Shown here: piece after piece, positions 16,498-25,127 of the stretch
How positions within the stretch are numbered: the first letter of the stretch is position 1
Layout: each line of letters starts with the position of its first letter
Assembly: GCF_022179805.1 (NCBI RefSeq)
Contig: NZ_BPUO01000024.1
Span: 1-64,000 of the forward strand
Reading direction: 5' to 3'
DNA: 64,000 nucleotides
Origin: Cupriavidus pauculus
GTDB taxonomy: Bacteria; Pseudomonadota; Gammaproteobacteria; Burkholderiales; Burkholderiaceae
Program-made: the position numbers and the translations under genes
Notes under the pieces: generated by a model
What the model saw: only the letters and a program-made list of their open reading frames with translations
Database searches by the model: none
Told to the model about the DNA's origin: nothing

Positions 16498-17496
16498 ATG
16501 ATTTTGTCTGTGCAGAGCGCGGTAGCCCGCGCGTGGCATGGCGCGTGCTGGATGCTGTGCCTGATGATGGCGCTGGCCACCGGTATGGCCCACGCCGAAT
16601 ACCCCGACCGCCCGATCAAGCTCGTGGTTGGATTTCCGCCGGGCGGCGGCGGCGACCTGTATGGCCGCCTGATCGCGGACCAGATTTCGCGCAAGCTGGG
16701 CCAGCCCGTGGTGGTGGAGAACAAGGGCGGCGCCGGAGGCATGATGGCCGCCGAGCAGGTGGCACGCAGCAAGCCCGACGGCTACACGCTGCTGATGGGC
16801 ATGAGCAGCAACATGTCGCTGGCCGCGGCGATCCGGGGCAAGGAACTGCCCTACCGCGTGCCCGAGGATTTCGTGGCAGTCGGCATGCTGGTGCAGGCGC
16901 CTCATGGCCTGTTTGCCTCTGCCGACCGCTACAGCACCGCCAAAGCGGCGCTGGCCGATGCACGGACGCGGCAGATGAGCTATGGCTCGTCGGGACCAGG
17001 CAGCGTGGGTTACGTGACGATGGAAATGGTCAAGGCCAAGGCCGGCGTGGAGATCGCACCGATTCCATATCGCGGCTCCGGCCCTGCGATTACCGACCTG
17101 CTGGGCGGCCACACGGATCTGTTCTTTGCCACGGCGCCTCCGATCATGGGCCAGGTCAAGGGCGGCAAGCTCAAGCTGCTGGCGCTGACGGGCGAGCAGC
17201 GCACGCCGGCCTTTCCCGACGTGCCGACGTTTCGCGAACTGGGCATCGATGTGACCGTGACGCAGTGGTATGGACTGGTGGCCCCCGCCGGCACGCCTAA
17301 CGCCATCGTCCAGAAACTGTCGCGCGCGGTTTCCGAAGGGCTGGAGAACGCCGAGCTGCGCCGCGTGGTGCGCCAGGACGGCGCCCGTGAAGTGGACATG
17401 TCGACCGACCGGTTTCGCCAGTACATCGTGGACGATATCGCCCGCTACCGCGCGGGCATAAGCGACAAGCTTCTGAAGACCATGGAGGTCAAATGA
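16498..17496 (+). CDS. Bug (TctC)-family tripartite tricarboxylate transporter receptor
   Basis: A 332-residue periplasmic solute receptor with a signal peptide (cleavage near AHAE, about residue 32). It has the family hallmarks YPDRPIKLVVGFPPGGGGD and VVVENKGGAGGMMAAEQVA, and the sequence is full length to the C-terminus (KTMEVK). The start has an AGGAGA ribosome site. Its stop overlaps the start of the MmgE/PrpD gene (ATGA), so the pair is one operon; no TctA or TctB membrane gene is present. Bug receptors bind carboxylated ligands; the likely ligand is the substrate of the downstream enzyme. Confidence 0.93.
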   Translation: MILSVQSAVARAWHGACWMLCLMMALATGMAHAEYPDRPIKLVVGFPPGGGGDLYGRLIADQISRKLGQPVVVENKGGAGGMMAAEQVARSKPDGYTLLMGMSSNMSLAAAIRGKELPYRVPEDFVAVGMLVQAPHGLFASADRYSTAKAALADARTRQMSYGSSGPGSVGYVTMEMVKAKAGVEIAPIPYRGSGPAITDLLGGHTDLFFATAPPIMGQVKGGKLKLLALTGEQRTPAFPDVPTFRELGIDVTVTQWYGLVAPAGTPNAIVQKLSRAVSEGLENAELRRVVRQDGAREVDMSTDRFRQYIVDDIARYRAGISDKLLKTMEVK

Positions 17497-18869
17497 ACAT
17501 TGCTGCCCCTGCCACCCGCCCCGCCCCCGCGCTGCCACAGCGGCTGACGCGCGAACTGGTGGCGCACAGCCTGACCATCGCCCATGGCGACGGCATGCCG
17601 TGTGACGTCGCGCGAATTGCCAGGCACAGCCTGCTGGACTGGTTCGCCGTGGCCTGCGCGGCGTGGCAGGAGCCGCCCGTGCAGATCGTGCTGGCCGAAG
17701 TGCGCGACGAGGGCGCCACCCCGTGCGCCACGCTGCTCGACGGCTCGCGGGCCAGCGCGGTACAGGCCGCGCTGGTCAATGGCACGGCGTCGCACGTGCT
17801 GGATTTCGACGATGCCCACCTGCAGTCGCGCGTGCATCCGTCGGTACCGCTGTGGCCCGCCATCCTGGCGCAAGCCGAAGCGGAACACCTGAGCGGCGCC
17901 GAAGCGCTGGCTGCATTCGCGGCCGGCGTGGAACTGCAAAGCCGCGTGGCATCGCTGATGGGCGAAGACCACTACCGGCTGGGCTGGCACAACACGGCCA
18001 CGCTCGGCGCGCTGGGCGCCACGCTTGCCGTGGCGGCGCTGCTGCGGCTCGACACCGAACGCACCGCGCACGCACTGGCCATTGCCGCCACGCAGGCCGG
18101 CGGCATGCGCGCGCTGTTCGGCACCATGGGCAAGCCGCTGCACGCGGGACAGGCCGCCGCCGTGGGCCTGCGTGCCGCCCGCCTGGCCGCGCGTGGCTTC
18201 ATGGCGGTGCCGGATATCTTGGAGCATGACCAGGGGTTCGCTGCGCTCTACGCGGGTCGGCTCGACCCCGCCGCCGTGTGGCGCGACGCCGCCACCTCGC
18301 GCGTGCACGGCATCGTCTACAAGTACCACGCGTCGTGCTACGGCACACAGGCACCGATCGAAACCTGCCTGCAATTGCGGCAGGAAGCCAACTTCGCCAC
18401 GCCCGACATCGACACCATCGACATCGCCATCGAGCCGCAGTACCTGGACGTCTGCTGCATCGCCAATCCCCGCACGCCTTCGGAAGCGAAGTTCAGCATC
18501 ACGCATATGGCGGCGCTGGCGCTGGCCGGCTACAGCACCATGGCGACGTCCAGCTTCACGACGGCGCTCGACGACCCAGCCATCCGCGCCCTGCGCGCGC
18601 GCATTCGTGTGCATGGCGACCCGGCCATGCCACGCGCCAACGCCGAGGCCACCGTGACGCTGGCCAACGGCCGCACCCACACCACCCATTGCGATGCCAG
18701 CCGTCCCGAGACCAATCTGGGCCGGCAGGAGACCCGCATCGCCAACAAGGCCCGCGCGCTGCTGACGCCCGTCCTGGGCGACGAACGCACCGAGGCGCTG
18801 ATCGCCACCGTGCTCGAATGCGAGAACCTGGACAATGTGACAGCCTGCTTCGCGCCGTTGCGCGGCTAG
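17493..18869 (+). CDS. MmgE/PrpD-family protein
   Basis: A 458-residue enzyme of the MmgE/PrpD fold, full length. The family includes 2-methylcitrate dehydratase and cis-aconitate decarboxylase, plus related epimerases and hydrolases. Typical segments are visible: HVLDFDDAHLQSRVHPS near residue 105, GWHNTATLGALGATLAVAALL near 165, and KYHASCYGTQAPIE near 280. It is coupled by a 4-nt overlap to the Bug receptor. This suggests uptake and then dehydration, decarboxylation or isomerisation of a di- or tricarboxylate. The exact reaction cannot be read from the sequence. Confidence 0.88.
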   Translation: MNIAAPATRPAPALPQRLTRELVAHSLTIAHGDGMPCDVARIARHSLLDWFAVACAAWQEPPVQIVLAEVRDEGATPCATLLDGSRASAVQAALVNGTASHVLDFDDAHLQSRVHPSVPLWPAILAQAEAEHLSGAEALAAFAAGVELQSRVASLMGEDHYRLGWHNTATLGALGATLAVAALLRLDTERTAHALAIAATQAGGMRALFGTMGKPLHAGQAAAVGLRAARLAARGFMAVPDILEHDQGFAALYAGRLDPAAVWRDAATSRVHGIVYKYHASCYGTQAPIETCLQLRQEANFATPDIDTIDIAIEPQYLDVCCIANPRTPSEAKFSITHMAALALAGYSTMATSSFTTALDDPAIRALRARIRVHGDPAMPRANAEATVTLANGRTHTTHCDASRPETNLGRQETRIANKARALLTPVLGDERTEALIATVLECENLDNVTACFAPLRG

Positions 18870-18885
18870 CGAATGCCGGGCCGCT

Positions 18886-19770
18886 CTATACCAGACGCAG
18901 ATCCCACAGCACATCGAGCACGTGCTGGGTGGAGCGTTCCACATACCCGGCACGATGCGCGATGCCGAGCCGACGCCATAGCGCCGGGCGCAGCGGTCGC
19001 ATGACGATACGCTGGTCCGGCACGGGCGTGGTGGCCTCGTGGGGCAACAGCGCCGCGCCGTATCCCGCCGCGACCAAGCTCTTGATTGCGTCGTTGTAGT
19101 TGAGCTGAATGCGCGGTGCGGGGTGGTGTCCAGCCGCCGCGAACCACTCAGTGGTCTGGCGCGAAAGGCGCGTGGTCGCGTCATTGAGAATCAGCGGCTG
19201 GGCAGCTAGCCATTCCGGCGTGACACGCGCCGGGCACTCCCAATGCGCCGGCACGAAGGCCATCACGGGGTCGCGCCGCCAGGGCTTGATTACCAACCCA
19301 GCCACCGGTGGCTGCGGCAAAGCAACCAGGCCGATATCGATCGTGCCGTCCGCCAGCCGGGTCAATGTTTCCTGCGACGTCAGCACCGCAATCTGGATGT
19401 CGATGGCGGGATGCTGCTGGCGCAGCACCTCTAGCGCCTGCGGCAGCAGATGCGCGATCACGCCAGTGGCCGCCCCGAGCCGGGCGCGCCCTTCCAGCCC
19501 CTCCACCTGCCGTTGTATATCGTCCAGTGCCTGCTCCGCATCGGCCAGCAACCGGCGCCCGCGCTCCACCAGCACCTCTCCAATCGCCGACGGCCTGACC
19601 TGCCCACGCTTGCGCGACAGCAGCGGCGCGCCAATGCGCTGTTCCAGTTCGGCGATGTGAAGGCTGACCGTGGGCGCCGCCAGGTGCAACGCACGCGCCG
19701 CTTCGGCGAACGAGCCATGGTCGGCAATGGCCACCAGCGTGCGCAAGCGGTCCAGGCTGATCTCTCGCAT
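18886..19770 (-). CDS. LysR-family transcriptional regulator
   Basis: A 294-residue LTTR with an N-terminal winged HTH (ISLDRLRTLVAIADHGSF, then AARALHLAAPTVSLHIAELE) and a periplasmic-binding-like effector domain from about residue 90. I set the start at 19770, where GGAG precedes the ATG; a longer frame to 19818 lacks support. It converges on the MmgE/PrpD gene (16-nt gap, no terminator) and diverges from argC. A good LTTR-type palindrome lies in the 130-bp divergent region, so it likely regulates itself and argC. It might also control the Bug/MmgE operon. Confidence 0.92.
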   Translation of the reverse strand: MREISLDRLRTLVAIADHGSFAEAARALHLAAPTVSLHIAELEQRIGAPLLSRKRGQVRPSAIGEVLVERGRRLLADAEQALDDIQRQVEGLEGRARLGAATGVIAHLLPQALEVLRQQHPAIDIQIAVLTSQETLTRLADGTIDIGLVALPQPPVAGLVIKPWRRDPVMAFVPAHWECPARVTPEWLAAQPLILNDATTRLSRQTTEWFAAAGHHPAPRIQLNYNDAIKSLVAAGYGAALLPHEATTPVPDQRIVMRPLRPALWRRLGIAHRAGYVERSTQHVLDVLWDLRLV

Positions 19771-19781
19771 GTCGACTCCAG

Positions 19782-19798
19782 ATTCAGAAAAACTGAAT
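19782..19798. promoter_or_regulatory. Candidate LysR-type operator
   Basis: ATTCAG-AAAAA-CTGAAT is a perfect 6-bp inverted repeat that also fits the T-N11-A rule (T19784, A19796). It starts 11 nt upstream of the LysR start and 102 nt from the argC start. A second imperfect palindrome (GTTG-N7-CAAC, with TGAAATTCA inside) lies at 19805-19819 and could be the activation half-site. Confidence 0.55.
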
Positions 19799-19900
19799 GT
19801 CATGGTTGTGAAATTCAACTTTTCCTATTTTAGTCGGACGTGGAAGATTAGGGCTCCTTCGACGTGTCACCCCCTTTTCAGCCACTGGAGCATTCCTCGC

Positions 19901-20830
19901 ATGAGCCCTCCCCTTGTTTTCATCGACGGCGACCAAGGCACCACCGGCCTGCAAATCCACGACCAGCTGCGCGGCCGCACCGATCTCAGCCTGTTCACGC
20001 TTGCCGCATCGGAACGCAAGGACCCGCGGCGCCGTGCGGAAGCCATCAATGCCTGCGACATCGCCATCCTCTGCCTGCCCGATGTGGCCGCGCGCGAGGC
20101 GGTGAGCGCCATCGTCAATCCGGCCGTCCGGGTGATCGACGCAAGCTCCGCCCACCGCACGCATCCGGACTGGACCTATGGCTTTCCGGAAATGGCGCCG
20201 GAACAGGCCGCGCGCATCGCGAACGCGAAGCGGGTCACCAATCCCGGCTGCTACCCCACCGGCGCGATTGGCCTGCTGCATCCGCTGGTGCAGGCCGGAC
20301 TGCTTCCCGCCAGCTACCCGATCAGCATCCATGCCGTCTCCGGCTACTCCGGACGTGGCCGTGCCGGTGTGGACGCATATGAGGGGCCGGATGCCGTCGG
20401 CGCGCCACCCTTCCAGATGTACGGCCTGGAACTCGCGCACAAGCACCCTCCCGAGATCCAGCAGTACACCGGACTCGCGCACCGCCCCCTGTTCGTGCCC
20501 GCATACGGCGCATTCCGCCAGGGCATCGTGCTGACGGTGCCCATCGCGCTGCGGCTGCTCGCCCCCGGCGTTGACGGCGCCGCGCTGCAAGCATGCCTGG
20601 CACGGCACTATGCCGGCGCGGCCCATGTCCACGTGCTGCCACTGGACGAAGCGTCCGTCATGAAGCACCTGGACCCGCAAGCGCTGAACGGCACCAACGA
20701 TCTGCAGTTGGGCGTGTTTGCCAACGAGGAACACGGGCACGTGCTGCTGTCCGCGGTGTTCGACAACCTCGGCAAGGGCGCATCCGGCGCGGCGGTTCAG
20801 AATCTGGATTTGATGCTGGGGCAGCAATAG
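19901..20830 (+). CDS. argC: N-acetyl-gamma-glutamyl-phosphate reductase, type 2
   Basis: A 309-residue enzyme that makes N-acetylglutamate semialdehyde from N-acetylglutamyl phosphate with NADPH in arginine synthesis. Length and sequence fit the short ArgC type 2. A nucleotide-binding N-terminus (FIDGDQGTTGLQI) is followed by the catalytic Cys117 in NPGCYPTGAIGLLHPL and the segment HAVSGYSGRGRAG. The ATG at 19901 follows a CTGGAG ribosome site. It is divergent from a LysR gene and not within an arg operon. It may be a second copy, or act on another acyl phosphate. Confidence 0.9.
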   Translation: MSPPLVFIDGDQGTTGLQIHDQLRGRTDLSLFTLAASERKDPRRRAEAINACDIAILCLPDVAAREAVSAIVNPAVRVIDASSAHRTHPDWTYGFPEMAPEQAARIANAKRVTNPGCYPTGAIGLLHPLVQAGLLPASYPISIHAVSGYSGRGRAGVDAYEGPDAVGAPPFQMYGLELAHKHPPEIQQYTGLAHRPLFVPAYGAFRQGIVLTVPIALRLLAPGVDGAALQACLARHYAGAAHVHVLPLDEASVMKHLDPQALNGTNDLQLGVFANEEHGHVLLSAVFDNLGKGASGAAVQNLDLMLGQQ

Positions 20831-20845
20831 GGGCGGATAAACGAA

Positions 20846-20873
20846 CAAGGGGGCGGTTGAACCCGCCCCCTTG
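20846..20873. terminator. Bidirectional terminator hairpin
   Basis: An 11-bp perfect stem (20846-20856 with 20863-20873, loop TTGAAC) lies between the convergent argC and lyase genes. It is GC-rich with AA/TT closing pairs; the T-run is short on both strands. Confidence 0.7.
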
Positions 20874-20899
20874 CCATTCATCGCGACCCGCAACCCACA

Positions 20900-22258
20900 T
20901 CAGTCGCGCGCACCCTCCTTACGCCCCACCACCCGATCCACGAACGCCCCCGCCATGCCCGTATAGCCATGCGGATCCAGCATGCGGTCGATGGTCTGTG
21001 CGTCGATGCCGGCAGCCACCTTGGGGTTGGCCAGCAGCGCCTCGCGGAAGTCGCCGCCGCGCTCGAACACGTCCATGCACACCTCGTACACGATCTCGTG
21101 GGCTTCCTGGCGGCCCAGGCGCTCGCTCAGGCCCATCATCACCGCTTCTGACATCAGCAACCCGCGCTGGATGAACAGGTTCTTCTCCATGTTGGCCGGG
21201 CGCACCGTCAGGTTGGCGCAGACGTAGCTCATCTTGGTCGCCGCCGCGTCGCACATGCAGCACAACCGCGAGATGAACTCGCGCTCGGTCTGCAGCACGA
21301 TCTTGTCGCGCTCGTGCTCGGCCATGATCGATTCCAGCGCCATCGGCGCGGTGTTCCGCACCAGACGGGCCAGCGCCACCACGGTTTCGCAGGTGGGCGG
21401 GTTGCGCTTGTGGGGCATGGTGCTGCTGCCGACCTTGCCCATCGCGAACGGCTCTTCCAGTTCGCCGGTCTCGGTCTTCTGCAGGCTGTACACCTCGTGG
21501 GCGATCTTGCCGATGGTGCCAGTGCAGATCGCCAGCACGCAGGCCAGCTCGGCAATGCTGTCGCGCGAGACGTGCCAGTGAATGCGCGGACACCCCAGGC
21601 CCAGGTCCTCGAACAGCGCCTCCTGCACCGCGATGCCCTTGTCTCCCAGCGCCGCCAGCGTGCCGACCGCGCCCGAGAACTGGCCCACCAGCACGCGCTG
21701 CTTCATGGCGTCGAAGCGCTCACGGTTGCGGCGCATCTCCTCCACCCACACGGCCGCCTTGAAGCCGAACGTGATCGGCAACGCCTGCTGGCCGTGGCTG
21801 CGCGCCACCATCGTCAGGTCGCGATGCTTCTCCGCCAGCGCCACCAGATGCGTTTCCAGCTCGGCATAACGCTTGCCGATCACGTCGAGTGCATCACGCA
21901 CCTGCAGCATCGTGCCGGTGTCGATGATGTCCTGCGTGGTGGCGCCCCAGTGGATGTACTCGGCGGCATCGCCGCTGCACACCTTCTTCATCGCCCGCAG
22001 CAGCGGCACGATCGGGTGGCTGGTGCGGTCCATCTCGCGCTTCAGGTCCGCCAGGTCGATCAGCTCCACCCGTGCCTTGGCGCAAATCTCGTCGGCGGCG
22101 CGCTGCGGGATGATGCCAAGGCGCGCCTGCACGCGGGCCAGCGCGGCCTCGACGTCGAGCCACCGCTGCACGGTCTGCTCGTCACTGAAGATCTCGCGCA
22201 TCTGCGCGGTACTGAACTGGTCGCGGAACAGGGCGCTGTCAATGACGTACGCTGCCAT
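20900..22258 (-). CDS. Adenylosuccinate lyase-family (fumarase/aspartase superfamily) enzyme
   Basis: A 452-residue member of the fumarase/aspartase superfamily. The superfamily signature GSSTMPHKRNPP (277-288) and the second catalytic region RSHGQQALPITFG (about 153-165) are intact, as is YIHWGATTQDIIDT near residue 101. Enzymes of this fold eliminate fumarate or cycloisomerise muconates. Last gene of the minus-strand catabolic operon, 57 nt after an AhpD-like gene; a strong GGAGGAG site precedes the ATG. The setting argues against a purine role: it may split a succinyl or muconate-like intermediate. The substrate is unknown. Confidence 0.85.
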   Translation of the reverse strand: MAAYVIDSALFRDQFSTAQMREIFSDEQTVQRWLDVEAALARVQARLGIIPQRAADEICAKARVELIDLADLKREMDRTSHPIVPLLRAMKKVCSGDAAEYIHWGATTQDIIDTGTMLQVRDALDVIGKRYAELETHLVALAEKHRDLTMVARSHGQQALPITFGFKAAVWVEEMRRNRERFDAMKQRVLVGQFSGAVGTLAALGDKGIAVQEALFEDLGLGCPRIHWHVSRDSIAELACVLAICTGTIGKIAHEVYSLQKTETGELEEPFAMGKVGSSTMPHKRNPPTCETVVALARLVRNTAPMALESIMAEHERDKIVLQTEREFISRLCCMCDAAATKMSYVCANLTVRPANMEKNLFIQRGLLMSEAVMMGLSERLGRQEAHEIVYEVCMDVFERGGDFREALLANPKVAAGIDAQTIDRMLDPHGYTGMAGAFVDRVVGRKEGARD

Positions 22259-22315
22259 GCTTGTCTCCTCCGTTTCGGTGTGTGCCTGACCATGTGGTCA
22301 CGCACGGCATGTCGT

Positions 22316-22669
22316 TCAGGCGGCTTCGCGCAACTGGCCCACAGCTTCCATCGCCCGCAGCGAATAGACATAGGCGGCGCCGGCGTTGAGTGCAATAGCC
22401 GTGCCCAGCGCGTCGCTGACCTCGGCATCGGTCGCGCCGGCCTTCACCGCCGCCGCCGCGTGCGACGAGATGCAGCCGTCGCAACGCGTGGTCACCGCCA
22501 CCGCCAGCGCAATCAGCTCGCGCGTCTTGGCGTCGAGCGCGCCGTTCGATCCCTGCGCGGCCGCCAGGTTGCGATAGGCCTCCAGCATCTTCGGGTTGCT
22601 GTTGCCCAGGCGGGTGTAGGAACGCTTCAGCGTGTTCAGCAGATCGGACCAGTTCATGAACATGGACAT
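22316..22669 (-). CDS. Carboxymuconolactone decarboxylase/AhpD-family protein
   Basis: A 117-residue all-helical protein with the AhpD-type redox motif CDGCISSH (Cys63, Cys66, His70). This points to a peroxidase or disulfide-reductase type rather than a true gamma-carboxymuconolactone decarboxylase. An AAGGAG site lies before the ATG. It lies between the Bug receptor and the lyase in the operon. It might handle oxidative by-products of the thiol dioxygenase step, but that is inference. Confidence 0.85.
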   Translation of the reverse strand: MSMFMNWSDLLNTLKRSYTRLGNSNPKMLEAYRNLAAAQGSNGALDAKTRELIALAVAVTTRCDGCISSHAAAAVKAGATDAEVSDALGTAIALNAGAAYVYSLRAMEAVGQLREAA

Positions 22670-22738
22670 GCGGATACTCCTTGTTGGACAGATTGATAAC
22701 CAAGAAAAATGAATCGATGAGGATGGTTGGAACGCCGG

Positions 22739-23737
22739 TCATTCGACCTTGACGTTGCCGGCTTTCACCACCTCGCGCCAGCGCGCGATGTCGTTGGCAA
22801 GGAAGCGCTTGAAGTAGTCGGGCGACTCGGCCATGGTCTCGGCGCCTTCCGTCTGCATGCGCTCGCGGAACGCGGGGTCGTTCACCGCCTTGTTGATGGC
22901 TGCGTTGAGCCGGTCGACGATGGCCGGCGGCGTACCGGCCGGTGCCAGCACGCCGTACCACGCAGCCATGGTCATGTGCGGCATGCCGGCTTCGGTCATG
23001 GTCGGTACATCGGGCATCAACGGCGACCGCTTGGCGCTGGTGACGGCCAGCACGCGCATGCGGTTGCTGGATTTCACGGCCATCACCGACGGGATGTTGA
23101 TGAACGTGTATTGCACCTCGCCGCTCAGGATGGCGACGATGGACGGCGCCGATCCCTTGTAGGGCACGTGGCTCGCCTTGATGCCGGTTTCCTGGCGGAA
23201 CAGCTCGCCGCCCAGATGCTGCGAACTGCCGGCGCCGGACGACGAGAAGTTCACGCCACTGGCGTTCTGCTTCTTGGCGTAGGCCACGAACTCGGACACG
23301 GTGTTCACGCCCAGCGCGGCGGGCACCACCATCAGGTTGGGGCTTTGCCCGAACACCGCCACCGGCGCGAAGCTCTTGACGGGGTCGTAGTCGAGCTTGC
23401 CGTAGAGGCTGATGTTGACCGCCAGCGCGTTGGAGCTGAGCAGCAGCGTATAGCCGTCGGCGGGCGAGCGCGCCACGTAGCTTGCCGCGATGTTCTGGCC
23501 GGCGCCGGGCTTGTTTTCCACCACCACGGGCTGGCCCAGTTCGGTGCCGATGCGCTGGCCGATCAGCCGGGCCATGATGTCGGTGCCGCCACCGGGTGCG
23601 TAGCCCACCACCAGGTGAATCGGCTTGGATGGATACGGCCCTTCGCCCTGCGCGTAAGCCTGCCCCGCGCACAGCCCCGTCATGGCGATAGCTGCGATAG
23701 CTGCCACTGCCGCGCCCTGCCTGATGCATTGCTTCAT
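22739..23737 (-). CDS. Bug (TctC)-family receptor of the thiol-dioxygenase operon
   Basis: A 332-residue periplasmic receptor with a signal peptide (cleavage near AYAQGEG). It has the family hallmarks YPSKPIHLVVGYAPGGGTD and VVVENKPGAGQNIAASYVA, and ends VKAGNVKVE. A GGAGGAG ribosome site precedes the ATG. It is the fourth gene of the operon, after the enoyl-CoA hydratase (47-nt gap). It probably captures the organic acid that the operon degrades; TctAB partners are not in the window. Confidence 0.93.
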   Translation of the reverse strand: MKQCIRQGAAVAAIAAIAMTGLCAGQAYAQGEGPYPSKPIHLVVGYAPGGGTDIMARLIGQRIGTELGQPVVVENKPGAGQNIAASYVARSPADGYTLLLSSNALAVNISLYGKLDYDPVKSFAPVAVFGQSPNLMVVPAALGVNTVSEFVAYAKKQNASGVNFSSSGAGSSQHLGGELFRQETGIKASHVPYKGSAPSIVAILSGEVQYTFINIPSVMAVKSSNRMRVLAVTSAKRSPLMPDVPTMTEAGMPHMTMAAWYGVLAPAGTPPAIVDRLNAAINKAVNDPAFRERMQTEGAETMAESPDYFKRFLANDIARWREVVKAGNVKVE

Positions 23738-23784
23738 GATCTGTCTCCTCCAATTGGGGGTGCCACGTGCGGATCTTTTGCCCG

Positions 23785-24519
23785 CTATCGCGACGTGCGC
23801 GCCTGCGCCTGTTTTTGCAGGTAGTCGGCCACGCGTTGCCGCAGGCCCGGTACTGCCGCTGACCGCACCAGCGCGGCCAAGTCGCGGGCGTCATCGATTT
23901 CCGCATGGCCGTCGATGGCGCCATCGAGCAGGCAGTCCGTTCGGTTGGCCGGACGCTCCAGCACGACATCTTCCGCCGACGCTGCGCAAGCGGTAGCCAA
24001 ACCCGCACCCAGTGCCTCGGTATCGCGAAACACGCACGCGCTTTCGATCCAGCCCCGCGCACGCTCTGCGCCAACCCGCTGCACCAGCCGACGGCTGCCC
24101 AGCACCAGCCCGAAGCCGCGAGCGCCCGGGAACGCGAAGCTCGCTCCATCCAGCGCCACACGCTGGGCGCAGGCCGCGAACAGGTCCGCGCCGGCGCCCA
24201 TCACGCGCCCCTGTGCCACCGCCACCGTGTGGAACGGCGCGCGCGCCACGCGCTGCAGCATCAGCTCGATGCGCGTGAAGCGCGCCAGCAGGCCGTCGTC
24301 AGTTTCGTCGGTCAGGCCGGACAGGTCGAATCCCGTGCAGAAATGGCGGCCGTTGCCCTCGATGACCACGGCCGCGACGCCGCGCTGCGCGCAATCGTCG
24401 AGCGCGCCATCGAGCGCATCTACAAGTTCCCGGGATAGCGCGTTGCCCTGCTCCGGCCGATTGAGCGTCAGGTAGCAGACGTCGCCTTCGCGGCGCTGCA
24501 AGAGCGGTGCCTGACTCAT
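23785..24519 (-). CDS. Enoyl-CoA hydratase/isomerase-family protein
   Basis: A 244-residue crotonase-fold protein. The N-terminal YLTLNRPEQGNALSRELVDAL and the oxyanion-hole segments RHFCTGFDLSGL (about 61-72) and AVAQGRVMGAGADLFAACA (about 100-118) are present. The family handles acyl-CoA thioesters (hydration, isomerisation, hydrolysis or C-C cleavage). Its start overlaps the stop of the thiol dioxygenase gene (ATGA). With the CoA-transferase two genes upstream it implies that the product of the dioxygenase step becomes a CoA ester and is then processed here. Confidence 0.88.
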   Translation of the reverse strand: MSQAPLLQRREGDVCYLTLNRPEQGNALSRELVDALDGALDDCAQRGVAAVVIEGNGRHFCTGFDLSGLTDETDDGLLARFTRIELMLQRVARAPFHTVAVAQGRVMGAGADLFAACAQRVALDGASFAFPGARGFGLVLGSRRLVQRVGAERARGWIESACVFRDTEALGAGLATACAASAEDVVLERPANRTDCLLDGAIDGHAEIDDARDLAALVRSAAVPGLRQRVADYLQKQAQARTSR

Positions 24520-25124
24520 GAGCGCACCAGGTCCGCGTTGGCGTAGCCAGAGATGAAGGTCTTGGCGGCGCCCGTGGTGGCATCGAACACATGGCGCGAC
24601 TGCTTGCCGATGTCGGTGCCATAGACGTGAATGCTGATTGACACCCTGTCATCGAACGCGTTGCGCACCACGTGGATATCCCCGATCGATGGCGACACAT
24701 AGGCCACGTCGCCGGGTTCCAGCCGTTCCGGCTCGCCGCTGGCCACCATGCCGGCGTCGCCGTGCGTGTACGCCTGCCCCGTTTCGGCACCGCGCAACAT
24801 GCCGATGGCGCCCCAGGTGCAGTGGTCGTGGATCGGCGTCTTCTGTCCCGGTCCCCAGACAAAGCTCACCACACTGTAGCGGCCCTGTGGGTCCGCGTGC
24901 AGCAGGTACTGTCGGTAGTACTCGGGATGCGGCATTGCAAACTGTGGATCGAGCCAGTTGTCCGCCGCCACGAGTTCGCCCAGTGCGGCGCCCACACGTG
25001 CGAGCGTTTCGGGTTCGGGCACGGCTTCGGTGACGATGTCGTCCATCTTCGCGATGAAGCGAGGCAGGGCCTGGCGGTCTGCCGAGATTTCGGCTGCGAC
25101 ATCGGTTGCGTGTTCGGCTGACAT
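24516..25124 (-). CDS. Cysteine dioxygenase-family thiol dioxygenase, Gln-type (3-mercaptopropionate dioxygenase-like)
   Basis: A 202-residue cupin that would oxidise a thiol to a sulfinic acid with O2. The three Fe ligands of the CDO fold are His99 and His101 (TPIHDHCTWG) and His151 (GDIHVV). The catalytic Tyr168 follows His151 by 17 residues, exactly as in mammalian CDO. Gln72 in YRQYLLH stands where true cysteine dioxygenases have Arg, the mark of the mercaptopropionate-type subgroup. The Cys of the Cys-Tyr crosslink is absent (Ala106). It is second in the operon after a CoA-transferase. The substrate may be 3-mercaptopropionate, mercaptosuccinate or a similar thiol acid. Confidence 0.86.
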   Translation of the reverse strand: MSAEHATDVAAEISADRQALPRFIAKMDDIVTEAVPEPETLARVGAALGELVAADNWLDPQFAMPHPEYYRQYLLHADPQGRYSVVSFVWGPGQKTPIHDHCTWGAIGMLRGAETGQAYTHGDAGMVASGEPERLEPGDVAYVSPSIGDIHVVRNAFDDRVSISIHVYGTDIGKQSRHVFDATTGAAKTFISGYANADLVRS

Positions 25125-25127
25125 GAT

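Noticed and set aside
17445..19184. A 579-residue minus-strand frame
   Set aside because: It is antisense to the MmgE/PrpD gene and runs into the LysR gene in a different frame. No family features are visible.
22239..24161. A 640-residue minus-strand frame
   Set aside because: It overlaps the Bug, AhpD-like and enoyl-CoA hydratase genes in another frame of the same strand. Those genes have ribosome sites and conserved motifs.
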